Shown piece by piece: positions 8,480-17,210 of a stretch of 64,000 nucleotides of DNA. The DNA comes from an uncultured Olleya sp. (GTDB lineage Bacteria > Bacteroidota > Bacteroidia > Flavobacteriales > Flavobacteriaceae). A model generated the notes under the pieces. That model was not told the origin of the DNA. It was given only the letters and a program-made list of their open reading frames with translations, and searched no databases. The translations under genes were made by a program, and so were the position numbers. Numbering within the stretch: position 1 is the first letter of the stretch; every line of letters starts with the position of its first letter. The DNA is taken from contig CANNFD010000003.1 of assembly GCA_947503885.1 (NCBI GenBank), positions 124,001-188,000 of the forward strand, given 5' to 3'.

Positions 8480-9349
8480 ATGGCAAAATCCGAAAAAAAA
8501 TCTAAGAAAATTAGGAAGAAGTTACTAAACAAGTACCGTTTAGTAATTTTAAACGAAGATACTTTTGAAGAACGATTATCTTTAAATTTAACACGTTTAA
8601 ACGTCTTTATTCTTGGTACTTCATCAATAATTTTATTAATTGTTTTAACAACTATTTTAATAGCATTTACGCCATTAAAAGAATACATACCTGGTTATTC
8701 ATCTACAACACTTAAAAAGAAAGCCATAAGCCTAAGTTATAAAGCAGACTCCTTACAACGCACTATTGATTTAAACGAAAAATATTTTGAATCAATCAAA
8801 AAAGTATTACAAGGCGAGGTAAGCACTGTACAATTTAACAAAGACTCTATAATACAAGTCGCAAAGTTAGAAGCTAGTCAAGTGGATTTAAACCCTATTA
8901 AAGAAGACTCGTTACTAAGAGAAAAAGTAGATAAGGAAGACAAATATAGTCTCTTTGAAACCGCTACCTCTAAAGCTGATTTTGTGTTATTTCCTCCTGT
9001 AAACGGTACAATTAGTGAAAAATATGATGTAAAAACTAAACATTATGCTGTTGATATTGTTGTCGCTAAGGACACACCAATAAAAGCCACTGCAGATGGA
9101 ACTGTGATATTTTCAGAATGGTCTGCTCAAACCGGGCATGTAATAATTGTAGAACACAGTCATGGGTTAATTTCAGTTTATAAGCACAATGCAGCTTTAA
9201 CAAAAGCTCAAGGGGACTTAGTTAAAGCGGGAGAAGTAATAGCAATAGCCGGAAACACAGGAGAATTGACTACTGGTCCACATCTTCATTTTGAACTTTG
9301 GAGTGATGGTTACCCAGTAAACCCAACTAACTTTATAGATTTTAAATAA
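8480..9349 (+). CDS. Membrane-anchored M23-family peptidoglycan endopeptidase
   Basis: The 289-residue protein has a very basic cytoplasmic start, one membrane span at about residues 42-63, a periplasmic helical linker and an M23 (LytM) domain from about 165 to the end. The zinc ligands appear intact: H188 and D192 in KHYAVD, and the HLH pair at 268-270 in GPHLHFEL. It should be an inner-membrane-tethered metallopeptidase that cuts peptide cross-links in peptidoglycan, like flavobacterial M23 proteins with this topology. The stop overlaps the start of the GH3-like ligase gene by one base (TAATG), which implies translational coupling. Whether it is an active enzyme or a regulator of amidases cannot be told from sequence. 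Confidence 0.92.
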   Translation: MAKSEKKSKKIRKKLLNKYRLVILNEDTFEERLSLNLTRLNVFILGTSSIILLIVLTTILIAFTPLKEYIPGYSSTTLKKKAISLSYKADSLQRTIDLNEKYFESIKKVLQGEVSTVQFNKDSIIQVAKLEASQVDLNPIKEDSLLREKVDKEDKYSLFETATSKADFVLFPPVNGTISEKYDVKTKHYAVDIVVAKDTPIKATADGTVIFSEWSAQTGHVIIVEHSHGLISVYKHNAALTKAQGDLVKAGEVIAIAGNTGELTTGPHLHFELWSDGYPVNPTNFIDFK

Positions 9350-10851
9350 TGTTTTCAATAAAATCAGCTTTAGCAAAACCATTTGCCAAGCGCATTTATA
9401 AAAAAGTGCAAAAATGGGCAAACAATCCAATAGAAACACAAGATAAAGTGTTTAAAGAGTTAATTAGTGAAGCTTCAGAAACTGCATTTGGAAAAGACCA
9501 CGACTTTGTCAGTATTAACTCTTATCAGGATTTTATAAAACGGGTCCCGATACGTGATTATGAAGCACTAAAACCTTATGTAGATCGTGTTGTTTTAGGC
9601 GAAGAAAATGTACTTTGGAAAGGCAAACCTATCTATTTTGCTAAAACCTCAGGAACAACCTCTGGCGCTAAATATATCCCACTAACTAAAGCGAGTATGC
9701 CAAATCATGTCAATGCAGCAAGAAATGCTATTTTACTGTATATACATGAAACGGGTAATGCTAAATTTGTTAACGGAAAGATGATTTTTTTACAAGGTAG
9801 TCCCGTTTTAAAAGAACAAAACGGAATACAATTAGGGCGTTTATCTGGTATTGTAGCCCATTATGTGCCTAAGTATCTTCAAAAAAACAGGATGCCTTCA
9901 TGGGAAACTAATTGTATTGAAGATTGGGAAACTAAAGTCGATGCAATCGTTGAAGAAACCGTTAATTTAGACATGTCTGTTATTTCTGGGATCCCATCGT
10001 GGGTACAAATGTATTTTGAAAAACTACAGCAAAAAACTGGAAAAAAAGTTGGTGATATCTTTAAAAATTTTAACCTATTTATTTTTGGAGGTGTTAATTA
10101 TGAGCCTTACAGAGCTAAATTTGAAAACCTAATTGGACGCAAAGTAGATAGTATCGAATTGTATCCTGCAAGCGAAGGATTTTTTGCATTTCAGGACAAA
10201 CAAGACAAAAAAGGAATGCTACTTCAATTAGATTCTGGGATGTTTTACGAATTTGTTAAAGCAGACCATTTTTTTGATGACAACCCTAAACGTATTACAA
10301 TTAAAGATGTTGAGGTTGGGGTTAATTATGTAATGATAATTTCTACTAACGCAGGGCTTTGGGCTTATAACATTGGAGACACTGTAATGTTTACAGACAT
10401 TAAACCTTATAGAGTAATTGTGTCTGGGCGTATTAAACATTTTATATCTGCATTTGGAGAACATGTCATTGGTAAAGAGGTAGAGCATGCCTTGAAAGAA
10501 GCAACTCAAGATACCAATATCAGAATTAACGAGTTTACTGTTGCCCCTCAAATTAATCCTGACTCAGGACTACCTTATCACGAATGGTTTATAGAATTTG
10601 AAAACGAGCCAGAAGAGCTTTCCGCTTTAGCGAAAAAAATAGACCTTGCTTTACAAAAACAAAACAGTTATTATTTAGATTTGATAGCAGGTAAAATATT
10701 ACAACAATTAAAGATAAGTAAAGTAGAAAAAAATGGATTTCAAAATTACATGAAATCTATAGGAAAATTAGGAGGTCAAAATAAAATACCACGATTAGCT
10801 AATGACCGTAAGATAGCAGATGCCTTAAAAGCACATATTGTAACTAAATAA
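9349..10851 (+). CDS. GH3-family acyl-acid amido synthetase-like enzyme
   Basis: The 500-residue protein belongs to the GH3 branch of the ANL adenylating enzymes, best known from plant auxin-amino acid conjugation. Visible features are the P-loop TSGTTSGAKYIPLT at about residues 100-113, IELYPASEGFFAFQ in the middle, the YNIGDTVMFTD motif and an ISAFGEHV stretch near the hinge. By family knowledge it should activate a carboxylic acid as an acyl-adenylate and pass it to an amine. The bacterial substrates are unknown. It starts on the last base of the M23 gene stop. The DUF6909-type gene follows 28 bases after its end. No sign of truncation. Confidence 0.88.
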   Translation: MFSIKSALAKPFAKRIYKKVQKWANNPIETQDKVFKELISEASETAFGKDHDFVSINSYQDFIKRVPIRDYEALKPYVDRVVLGEENVLWKGKPIYFAKTSGTTSGAKYIPLTKASMPNHVNAARNAILLYIHETGNAKFVNGKMIFLQGSPVLKEQNGIQLGRLSGIVAHYVPKYLQKNRMPSWETNCIEDWETKVDAIVEETVNLDMSVISGIPSWVQMYFEKLQQKTGKKVGDIFKNFNLFIFGGVNYEPYRAKFENLIGRKVDSIELYPASEGFFAFQDKQDKKGMLLQLDSGMFYEFVKADHFFDDNPKRITIKDVEVGVNYVMIISTNAGLWAYNIGDTVMFTDIKPYRVIVSGRIKHFISAFGEHVIGKEVEHALKEATQDTNIRINEFTVAPQINPDSGLPYHEWFIEFENEPEELSALAKKIDLALQKQNSYYLDLIAGKILQQLKISKVEKNGFQNYMKSIGKLGGQNKIPRLANDRKIADALKAHIVTK

Positions 10852-10854
10852 TAT

Positions 10855-10862
10855 TATATTTG
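10855..10862 (+). promoter_or_regulatory. -7 box candidate before the DUF6909-type gene
   Basis: TATATTTG, a perfect TAnnTTTG, lies just after the GH3 stop and 17 bases before the next ATG. The following TCAG also matches the box context seen at 17136. No TTTG at the expected -33 distance. Confidence 0.4.
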
Positions 10863-10879
10863 TCAGTTAAATACACTAT

Positions 10880-12571
10880 ATGAGTAGTATCATTAAAAAA
10901 CATGAAAGAACGAGAGCTCAAGAAAGCTCAAATGCTATTGAACGAATGTACATAACTATGCGCCATTTGTTTAATAGAGGTTTTTATAAACCAATGGGAG
11001 TGTCAGGAGAAACACTTCGTGAAGCATTATTAGTGCTTAGACCAGAAATCTACGGGTCAATTTCAGAAGAAAAAGCAGAATTAGAAGGATTACTATACGT
11101 CATTGATAGATTGCCACATGGTATTGAAGAGTGTCGTTTTATTAACTTAACTAGTGATGAGGGCTATAAAGATTCTCATTTTGAAGCAATAATTCCACCA
11201 AAACGTAGAAGAAATTGTTATCGTATTGATGACGAGCAAATGAATATTGAAATTACCAGAGGACGATCTGAAATTTACGATATTTTAACCCATTTAACTT
11301 TTTTGTTTGTCGAGTCTCACAAAATAAGCAAGCGTGTTATTATTGACGAAAATGGTGCAACAACTAGAGATTGGCAAAAACTAGAAGCAGCAGTTTTAAA
11401 CAAGAAAAAATTAACACAAAAAGAACGTGAAGTTGCAATAACGCATACCGCAAATATATTAGGACGTACATTTAAAGAGTTATCAAACGTATATAGTGCT
11501 TTTGCATTAACTAATAAGCCTGAACGTTTATTACATGTTGTATATTGGTTAGGAAAGTTAGCTATAGATGAAGTTGTAAAAAACAATAAACGTACGGTAA
11601 CTTTTAGCCCAGTTTTAAGAGAACGTTTAGGGCATCATATACATGGAGAGATTTGGGCTAATACTATAAAGGAAACCCTTAAAAAAGAAGGGCTTTTAGA
11701 AAGACCTATTCATATAATTAGTGCTAATTTACATAGTGTAATGAATACATTATACGCGCCAATTGCACTTAAAGCAGAGACTTCAAAAAAAGAAATTTTT
11801 AAAGTTTACGAAGCGTTAAGTCAGAGCGATAATGTAACGTTACGAAATAAGGTGACCCAAAAAGCACTACAAAACGGAATGATTTTTATTAAAGATAGTT
11901 CTGGGACAAATATTGACGTTCAGATTTTTGACACTGCAAAAATAGACCTTTCTAAAACAGATTTAAATTTATCTAAAGCTGATAAAAACTCAGAAGCACC
12001 TGTACTTTTTGTAATGGATTATGCTTTTGGAGAACAAGCTTATGAAACGATTGATGAATTTTTGAAGCCTTTTAGCGAAGGAGATAAAAAGACATTACTA
12101 AATATTGAGTCTATCTCAATAATGGGTAAAGCAGGGATTTTAGAAGGCTCAAAAGGGGATATTATGATACCTTCTGCACATATTTTTGAAGGTACAGCAG
12201 ATAACTACCCTTTTAAAAACGAATTAAGCAAAGCAGATTTAGATAATCAAGGCGTAAATATTTACGAAGGTAGTATGATTACTGTTCTAGGGACCTCGCT
12301 TCAAAATAAAGATATTTTAAAATTCTTTTATAATTCTACATGGAATGTTATAGGTCTTGAAATGGAAGGTGCACACTACCAAAAAGCAATACAAGCAGCC
12401 TCTAAAGTTAGAGGTAGTATTAAACCAGATGTTAAAGTAAGATATGCCTATTATGCTAGTGATAATCCATTAGAGTCTGGAGGGACATTAGCTTCGGGTG
12501 GATTGGGTACATCAGGAGTAAAACCAACCTATTTAATAACAAGAAAAATATTACAACAAATATTTAATTAA
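10880..12571 (+). CDS. DUF6909-type protein with nucleoside-phosphorylase-like C-terminus
   Basis: The 563-residue soluble protein resembles an uncharacterised Bacteroidetes family that I recall as DUF6909. The N-terminal half is helical (MYITMRHLFNRGFYKP, then HLTFLFVESHKI). The C-terminal ~200 residues hold SIMGKAGILEGSKGDIMIPS, a beta-alpha pattern and GLEMEGAHYQKAIQAAS. The last of these is close to the E-M-E-G-A motif that binds ribose in purine nucleoside phosphorylases and related hydrolases. A role in nucleotide or NAD metabolism is therefore possible but is inference. It is the last clearly housekeeping gene before the polysaccharide locus; wzz starts 14 bases downstream, so read-through is likely. 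Confidence 0.68.
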   Translation: MSSIIKKHERTRAQESSNAIERMYITMRHLFNRGFYKPMGVSGETLREALLVLRPEIYGSISEEKAELEGLLYVIDRLPHGIEECRFINLTSDEGYKDSHFEAIIPPKRRRNCYRIDDEQMNIEITRGRSEIYDILTHLTFLFVESHKISKRVIIDENGATTRDWQKLEAAVLNKKKLTQKEREVAITHTANILGRTFKELSNVYSAFALTNKPERLLHVVYWLGKLAIDEVVKNNKRTVTFSPVLRERLGHHIHGEIWANTIKETLKKEGLLERPIHIISANLHSVMNTLYAPIALKAETSKKEIFKVYEALSQSDNVTLRNKVTQKALQNGMIFIKDSSGTNIDVQIFDTAKIDLSKTDLNLSKADKNSEAPVLFVMDYAFGEQAYETIDEFLKPFSEGDKKTLLNIESISIMGKAGILEGSKGDIMIPSAHIFEGTADNYPFKNELSKADLDNQGVNIYEGSMITVLGTSLQNKDILKFFYNSTWNVIGLEMEGAHYQKAIQAASKVRGSIKPDVKVRYAYYASDNPLESGGTLASGGLGTSGVKPTYLITRKILQQIFN

Positions 12572-12585
12572 TTTTAAAATAAATT

Positions 12586-13710
12586 ATGAGTCAAGAATTA
12601 CCAAATAATAATAAAACTGAAGAGGTTGATTTAAGTTTTATTTTTAAAACTTTTGAAAGAGTTATAAAAAAAATAGGGGACTTGATATATTTTATATTTC
12701 AGCTTTTATTACTCATTTTAGAGAAGATTTTCATATTTATTTTATTCTTAATTAATTTAGTTAGAAAAAACTTTATTATAGTACTTCTAACAGGGATTAT
12801 TGGTTTTAGTATTTTTTATGTTTTAGAAAAATCTAGACCAACTGTTTATGTTTCTAAGATGTTGATTAAACAAAACTTTGAAACAGGAAAAGTATTGTAT
12901 AGAAATATAACAACATACAATGGATTAGCAGCAGCTAATGATTCTATTGCTTTAGCCAAAGTATTAGATATACCAGTATCTGTAGCATCAAAACTTAAAC
13001 AATTTGGCATAAGGCATAGTGCCAATAAAATCGTTTTATTAGAGGAGTATTTTGAATTTCTGAAATTAACAGATTCTACTTTTAGGATGTCGTATGACGA
13101 ATTTGTTTTTCAAAAAAACTTAGAAGAATACCCTTATCAATCTATTACAGTTGTAGCTAGTGATCCTTATGTGTATGATGGATTATCTAATTCTATAATG
13201 GAATCAATTTTAAAAAATAAGTATTTAGAAGACTTAAAAGAGAAGGATTTAGAAACTATTAATAGAAAAAAGAGTTTATTAAATCAGTTAGTGGTCGAAA
13301 CCGATACATTTCAGTCTAACTATTTTAGATTATTAGAAAATTATTATGGATTAAATGAATCTAAAAGTTCTAAATTAAATAATTCTACTATTAATTTAAA
13401 TTTAGAAAATAAGAAGGAGACTATTAATACAAAAGAATATGATTTATTTAATACTTCCAAGGAGTTAAAGTTAGAAATTAATGAAATTGAAGACGTTTTA
13501 AAACAGAAAGAAGATATTTTTGTAATTCAAGAAAGTTTTTCTGCACCATCAACTTTTGACGAAGAAGGTACAGACACGCCTTTCAATGTTGCAGTAATAT
13601 TTGTTTTACTAATTATTTTAATTTTATTAATTAAAGAATTAGATTTAATTGACAAGCTAAACAAATTTGGAACTAAAGAAAAGCTATTTGAAAAAATTAG
13701 AGAAAAATAA
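12586..13710 (+). CDS. Wzz-like polysaccharide chain-length / co-polymerase protein
   Basis: The 374-residue protein has a polar N-terminal tail, hydrophobic stretches at 32-59 and 63-80, a periplasmic coiled-coil-rich region and a final membrane span at about 338-356 (FNVAVIFVLLIILILLI). This two-ended membrane topology with a helical periplasmic middle is that of Wzz/PCP proteins, which set the chain length of Wzy-made glycans. The extra N-terminal hydrophobic stretch is atypical. No kinase domain follows, so it is not a full Wzc. It opens the polysaccharide locus, and its last 23 bases overlap the proposed rfbB start. Family placement rests on topology and position rather than a strong motif. 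Confidence 0.72.
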   Translation: MSQELPNNNKTEEVDLSFIFKTFERVIKKIGDLIYFIFQLLLLILEKIFIFILFLINLVRKNFIIVLLTGIIGFSIFYVLEKSRPTVYVSKMLIKQNFETGKVLYRNITTYNGLAAANDSIALAKVLDIPVSVASKLKQFGIRHSANKIVLLEEYFEFLKLTDSTFRMSYDEFVFQKNLEEYPYQSITVVASDPYVYDGLSNSIMESILKNKYLEDLKEKDLETINRKKSLLNQLVVETDTFQSNYFRLLENYYGLNESKSSKLNNSTINLNLENKKETINTKEYDLFNTSKELKLEINEIEDVLKQKEDIFVIQESFSAPSTFDEEGTDTPFNVAVIFVLLIILILLIKELDLIDKLNKFGTKEKLFEKIREK

Positions 13711-14719
13711 AACAGTACTTATTACTGGAGGTGCTGGTTTTATAGGATCTAATTTTGTACCCTATTTTTTAGAGACCAATCCAAATACTAAATTGGTAAA
13801 TTTGGATAATCTAACTTATGCAGGTGATTTAGATAATTTAAAAGAAATAAAAAACAACAACCATTACACCTTTGTTAAAGGAGATATTTGTGATAGAAAA
13901 CTAGTTGAACAGTTATTTGATACCTACAAGTTTGATGGTGTGATTCATTTTGCTGCAGAGTCTCATGTTGACAATTCAATTACTAATCCAGGTGCTTTTA
14001 TTAACACTAATATTACTGGAACCTTTAATTTAATTGATGTTGCTAAAAAACATTGGATGTCTGCTCCTTTTCAATGCATTGAAGGAAAAGAATCTAATAG
14101 GTTTCATCACATCTCAACAGACGAAGTATATGGTACCTTAGCTAACACAGGTTTATTTACAGAAGACACTCCATATGCGCCCAATAGCCCGTATAGTGCT
14201 TCTAAAGCAGCCTCAGATTTTATCGTGAGAAGTTATTTTCATACCTATGGGATGAATGTAGTAACAACCAATTGCTCCAATAATTATGGACCAAAACAAC
14301 ATGACGAAAAGCTAATCCCAACTATTATTAGAAAAGCAATTTCTGGAGAGAATATTCCAATTTATGGTGATGGTAAAAACATCAGAGATTGGTTGTATGT
14401 TTTAGACCATTGTAAAGGAATAGATATAGTTTTTAAATCAGGTAAAGCTGGAGAAACGTATAATATAGGAGGAAAAAATGAGCGAAATAATCTATATATT
14501 GTAGATACAATTTGTACTATTCTTGACAGTATTAAGCCATCAAAAAAATCTTATAAAGAACAAATTACGTTTGTAAAAGATAGACCAGGACATGATTTTA
14601 GATATGCTATAGACGCTACTAAAATAGAACAAGAATTAGGTTGGAAAGCAGACGAAAATTTTGAATCAGGAATACGTAAAACTATTGATTGGTACTTACA
14701 AAAATATAATAGTCAATAA
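13688..14719 (+). CDS. rfbB: dTDP-glucose 4,6-dehydratase
   Basis: The enzyme converts dTDP-glucose to dTDP-4-keto-6-deoxyglucose in the cytoplasm, the second step of dTDP-rhamnose synthesis. With the start at TTG 13688 it has 343 residues: the NAD-binding TGGAGFIGS at 13-21, the STDEVYG active-site strand at 143-149 and the catalytic YSASK at 169-173. No ATG lies in frame before the Rossmann motif, so a TTG must be used. I chose 13688 because it gives the usual short MKK-type N-terminus. An alternative TTG lies at 13667. The start overlaps the end of wzz by 23 bases, implying coupled translation. rfbA follows after 10 bases. Confidence 0.95.
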   Translation: MKKLEKNKTVLITGGAGFIGSNFVPYFLETNPNTKLVNLDNLTYAGDLDNLKEIKNNNHYTFVKGDICDRKLVEQLFDTYKFDGVIHFAAESHVDNSITNPGAFINTNITGTFNLIDVAKKHWMSAPFQCIEGKESNRFHHISTDEVYGTLANTGLFTEDTPYAPNSPYSASKAASDFIVRSYFHTYGMNVVTTNCSNNYGPKQHDEKLIPTIIRKAISGENIPIYGDGKNIRDWLYVLDHCKGIDIVFKSGKAGETYNIGGKNERNNLYIVDTICTILDSIKPSKKSYKEQITFVKDRPGHDFRYAIDATKIEQELGWKADENFESGIRKTIDWYLQKYNSQ

Positions 14720-14729
14720 ATTGTAATTA

Positions 14730-15596
14730 ATGAAAGGTATTATACTTGCAGGCGGATCAGGAACTAGGCTTCATCCTTTAACAAAGGTGTTAAGTAAACA
14801 ACTTATGCCTATTTATGATAAGCCAATGATATATTACCCACTTTCAACATTAATACACGCTGGGATAAGAGAAATATTAATCATATCAACACCAGAGCAC
14901 TTACCCTTATTTAAGCAACTTTTAGGAGACGGTAGTCATTTAGGTTGTGATTTTCAATACGCAATACAAAAGGCGCCTAATGGATTAGCAGAAGCTTTTA
15001 TTATTGGTGCTGATTTTATAGGAAAAGATAAAGTGGCACTTATATTAGGCGATAATATTTTTTATGGTACAGGATTGACAGATCTATTAAAATCTAATAA
15101 TAATCCAGACGGAGGTATTGTGTATGCCTATCATGTCACAGATCCAGAACGTTACGGAGTAGTAAATTTTGATCAAAATGGAAAAGCATTATCAATAGAA
15201 GAAAAGCCGGAAAAACCAAAATCTAATTACGCAGTTCCTGGAATTTACTTTTATGATAATAGTGTAGTAGAAATTGCAAAAAACATAAAGCCAAGTCATA
15301 GAGGAGAGTTAGAAATAACAGATGTCAATAAAGAATATTTAAATCAAGGTAAATTACAAGTGTCAATTTTAGACAAAGGGACCGCTTGGTTGGACACGGG
15401 TACTTTTAACTCCTTAATGCAAGCCTCTCAATTTGTTCAAGTAATTGAAGAGCGTCAAGGCTTAAAAATAGGTGCTATTGAAGAAGCTGCATATAGCAGT
15501 GGATTTATCTCAAAACAACAGTTAATAGATTTAGCAACACCACTACTAAAAAGTGGTTATGGCGAGCATTTAATTAGTTTAGTAAACCAAGAGTAA
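14730..15596 (+). CDS. rfbA: Glucose-1-phosphate thymidylyltransferase
   Basis: The 288-residue nucleotidyltransferase makes dTDP-glucose from glucose-1-phosphate and dTTP, the first step of dTDP-rhamnose synthesis. The signature [11 protein letters not shown] lies at 8-18. [19 protein letters not shown], a central [33 protein letters not shown] and the late [10 protein letters not shown] are all typical of the short RfbA/RmlA type. Length is normal. It lies between rfbB and rfbC, with rfbC starting two bases after the stop. Confidence 0.98.
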   Translation: MKGIILAGGSGTRLHPLTKVLSKQLMPIYDKPMIYYPLSTLIHAGIREILIISTPEHLPLFKQLLGDGSHLGCDFQYAIQKAPNGLAEAFIIGADFIGKDKVALILGDNIFYGTGLTDLLKSNNNPDGGIVYAYHVTDPERYGVVNFDQNGKALSIEEKPEKPKSNYAVPGIYFYDNSVVEIAKNIKPSHRGELEITDVNKEYLNQGKLQVSILDKGTAWLDTGTFNSLMQASQFVQVIEERQGLKIGAIEEAAYSSGFISKQQLIDLATPLLKSGYGEHLISLVNQE

Positions 15597-15597
15597 T

Positions 15598-16143
15598 ATG
15601 CAAGTAACTAAAACTGAACTTAATGATTGTTACATACTTGAACCAACTGTCTTTGGGGATGATAGAGGTTATTTTTTTGAAAGCTATAACAAAAAACAAT
15701 TTGAATCTTTAATAGGTAAATCAGTTGATTTTATTCAAGATAATGAAGCTTTCTCTAAAAAAGGAGCATTACGTGGACTTCATTTTCAAGAAGGGGATTA
15801 TGCTCAGGCAAAATTAGTTAGGGTAACCCAAGGGGTAGTTCTAGATGTGGCGGTAGATTTAAGACCAAATTCCACTACTTTTTTACAACACATAACAGTT
15901 AATTTATCTTCAGAAAATAAAAAACAGTTATTTGTTCCAAGAGGATTTGCACATGGTTACGTTGTTTTAAGTGACACAGCTGTCTTTAATTATAAATGTG
16001 ATAATATTTATAATAAAGCTTCAGAAAGTGGTGTTATTTATAATGATAGCGATTTAAATATTGATTGGAAATTAGAGTCACAACAGTTTATTATTTCAGA
16101 AAAAGATAAAGTTCTTCCAACACTAAAAGAATTATTTGGATAA
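15598..16143 (+). CDS. rfbC: dTDP-4-dehydrorhamnose 3,5-epimerase
   Basis: The 181-residue cupin-fold epimerase inverts C3 and C5 of dTDP-4-keto-6-deoxyglucose. The catalytic histidine is H62 in LRGLHFQ. RGFAHGYVVLS and the following NYKCDNIYNKASESG with the active-site tyrosine are in place. Length is standard. It follows rfbA by one intervening base. rfbD is 82 bases downstream, across a small A+T-rich spacer without an obvious terminator. Confidence 0.97.
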   Translation: MQVTKTELNDCYILEPTVFGDDRGYFFESYNKKQFESLIGKSVDFIQDNEAFSKKGALRGLHFQEGDYAQAKLVRVTQGVVLDVAVDLRPNSTTFLQHITVNLSSENKKQLFVPRGFAHGYVVLSDTAVFNYKCDNIYNKASESGVIYNDSDLNIDWKLESQQFIISEKDKVLPTLKELFG

Positions 16144-16225
16144 AAAAACTAGACTATTAGTCATATTAATACCTAAGATGAATAACAAATAGCATGTATT
16201 TATTAAATAATAATATATTGGACAT

Positions 16226-17080
16226 ATGAAAAAGATTCTGGTTACAGGAGGTAATGGACAATTAGGGTCATGTTTAAAAATTAAGTCTAAAATTCAAAAC
16301 ACTTTAGATTTTGTTTTTTTTGACAGTAAAGAATTAGATATCACTGATAGTAATCAAATCGAAACAATTTTCAGCAATTCTGATTTTGATTTTTGTATAA
16401 ATTGCGCTGCCTACACAGCTGTAGATCAAGCAGAAGAAGATAAAGACACAGCTTATAATGTTAATGCTCTTGGCGCGAAAAATCTAGCCCAAGCTTGTAA
16501 AGATTTTAATGTAACTTTAATTCATATTTCAACAGATTTTGTTTTTAATGGCAATTCCACAAAACCCTATAAAGAAACAGATACAACAGATCCACTAGGA
16601 GTTTATGGGGCTACAAAGTTAAAAGGAGAACAGTATATAGACGCTGTTTTGGATAAATATTATATAATCAGGACCTCATGGTTATATTCACAGTTTAAAA
16701 ATAACTTTGTAAAAACCATGCTTAGGTTAGCATCAGAAAAAGAGGAGCTAAACATTGTAAACGACCAAAAAGGGACACCAACTAATGCTAACGATTTAGC
16801 AGAAGTTATTATAAAAATAATAAATAGCGCTAATCATGAATATGGATTATACCATTTTAGTAACTTAGGTGAAACAACATGGTATAATTTTGCTAAAGCA
16901 ATATTTAAGATAACAAATACAGATATAAAACTTATCCCAGTAACTTCTGAAGCATTTATAACTAAAGCAAAACGACCAAAATATAGTGTTATGGATAAAA
17001 CAAAAATCTTAAACCGTTTAGGGATAGAGGTTTTAGATTGGAAAAAAAGTTTAAAAAATCATTTAATTACTACTTTATAA
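16226..17080 (+). CDS. rfbD: dTDP-4-dehydrorhamnose reductase
   Basis: The 284-residue SDR-family reductase completes dTDP-L-rhamnose synthesis, using NAD(P)H to reduce the 4-keto group. The Rossmann motif is GGNGQLG at 8-14, and HISTDFVFNG (100-109) supplies the active-site strand. The catalytic Tyr/Lys pair is Y127/K131 in VYGATKLKGE. RTSWLY and KGTPTNANDLA are further family marks. With it the set rfbB-A-C-D is complete, so the cell can make dTDP-rhamnose from this locus alone. The next gene is 130 bases away behind its own promoter-like box. Confidence 0.97.
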   Translation: MKKILVTGGNGQLGSCLKIKSKIQNTLDFVFFDSKELDITDSNQIETIFSNSDFDFCINCAAYTAVDQAEEDKDTAYNVNALGAKNLAQACKDFNVTLIHISTDFVFNGNSTKPYKETDTTDPLGVYGATKLKGEQYIDAVLDKYYIIRTSWLYSQFKNNFVKTMLRLASEKEELNIVNDQKGTPTNANDLAEVIIKIINSANHEYGLYHFSNLGETTWYNFAKAIFKITNTDIKLIPVTSEAFITKAKRPKYSVMDKTKILNRLGIEVLDWKKSLKNHLITTL

Positions 17081-17135
17081 AGTTTTATAAAAGATTAAAA
17101 AGTAGTATTTTATTACAAAAGAGGTATCAATAACT

Positions 17136-17143
17136 TATATTTG
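17136..17143 (+). promoter_or_regulatory. -7 box candidate before the WbpA-like dehydrogenase
   Basis: TATATTTG, a perfect TAnnTTTG, lies in the 130-base gap after rfbD, 67 bases before the next ATG. The following TCAG matches the box context at 10855. A -33 TTTG is lacking. Confidence 0.45.
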
Positions 17144-17210
17144 TCAGCTAGAATAAATAAAACATTAAAAGATAATACACTCTATTAAGAGTCATTAATA
17201 AAAAAGTAAT

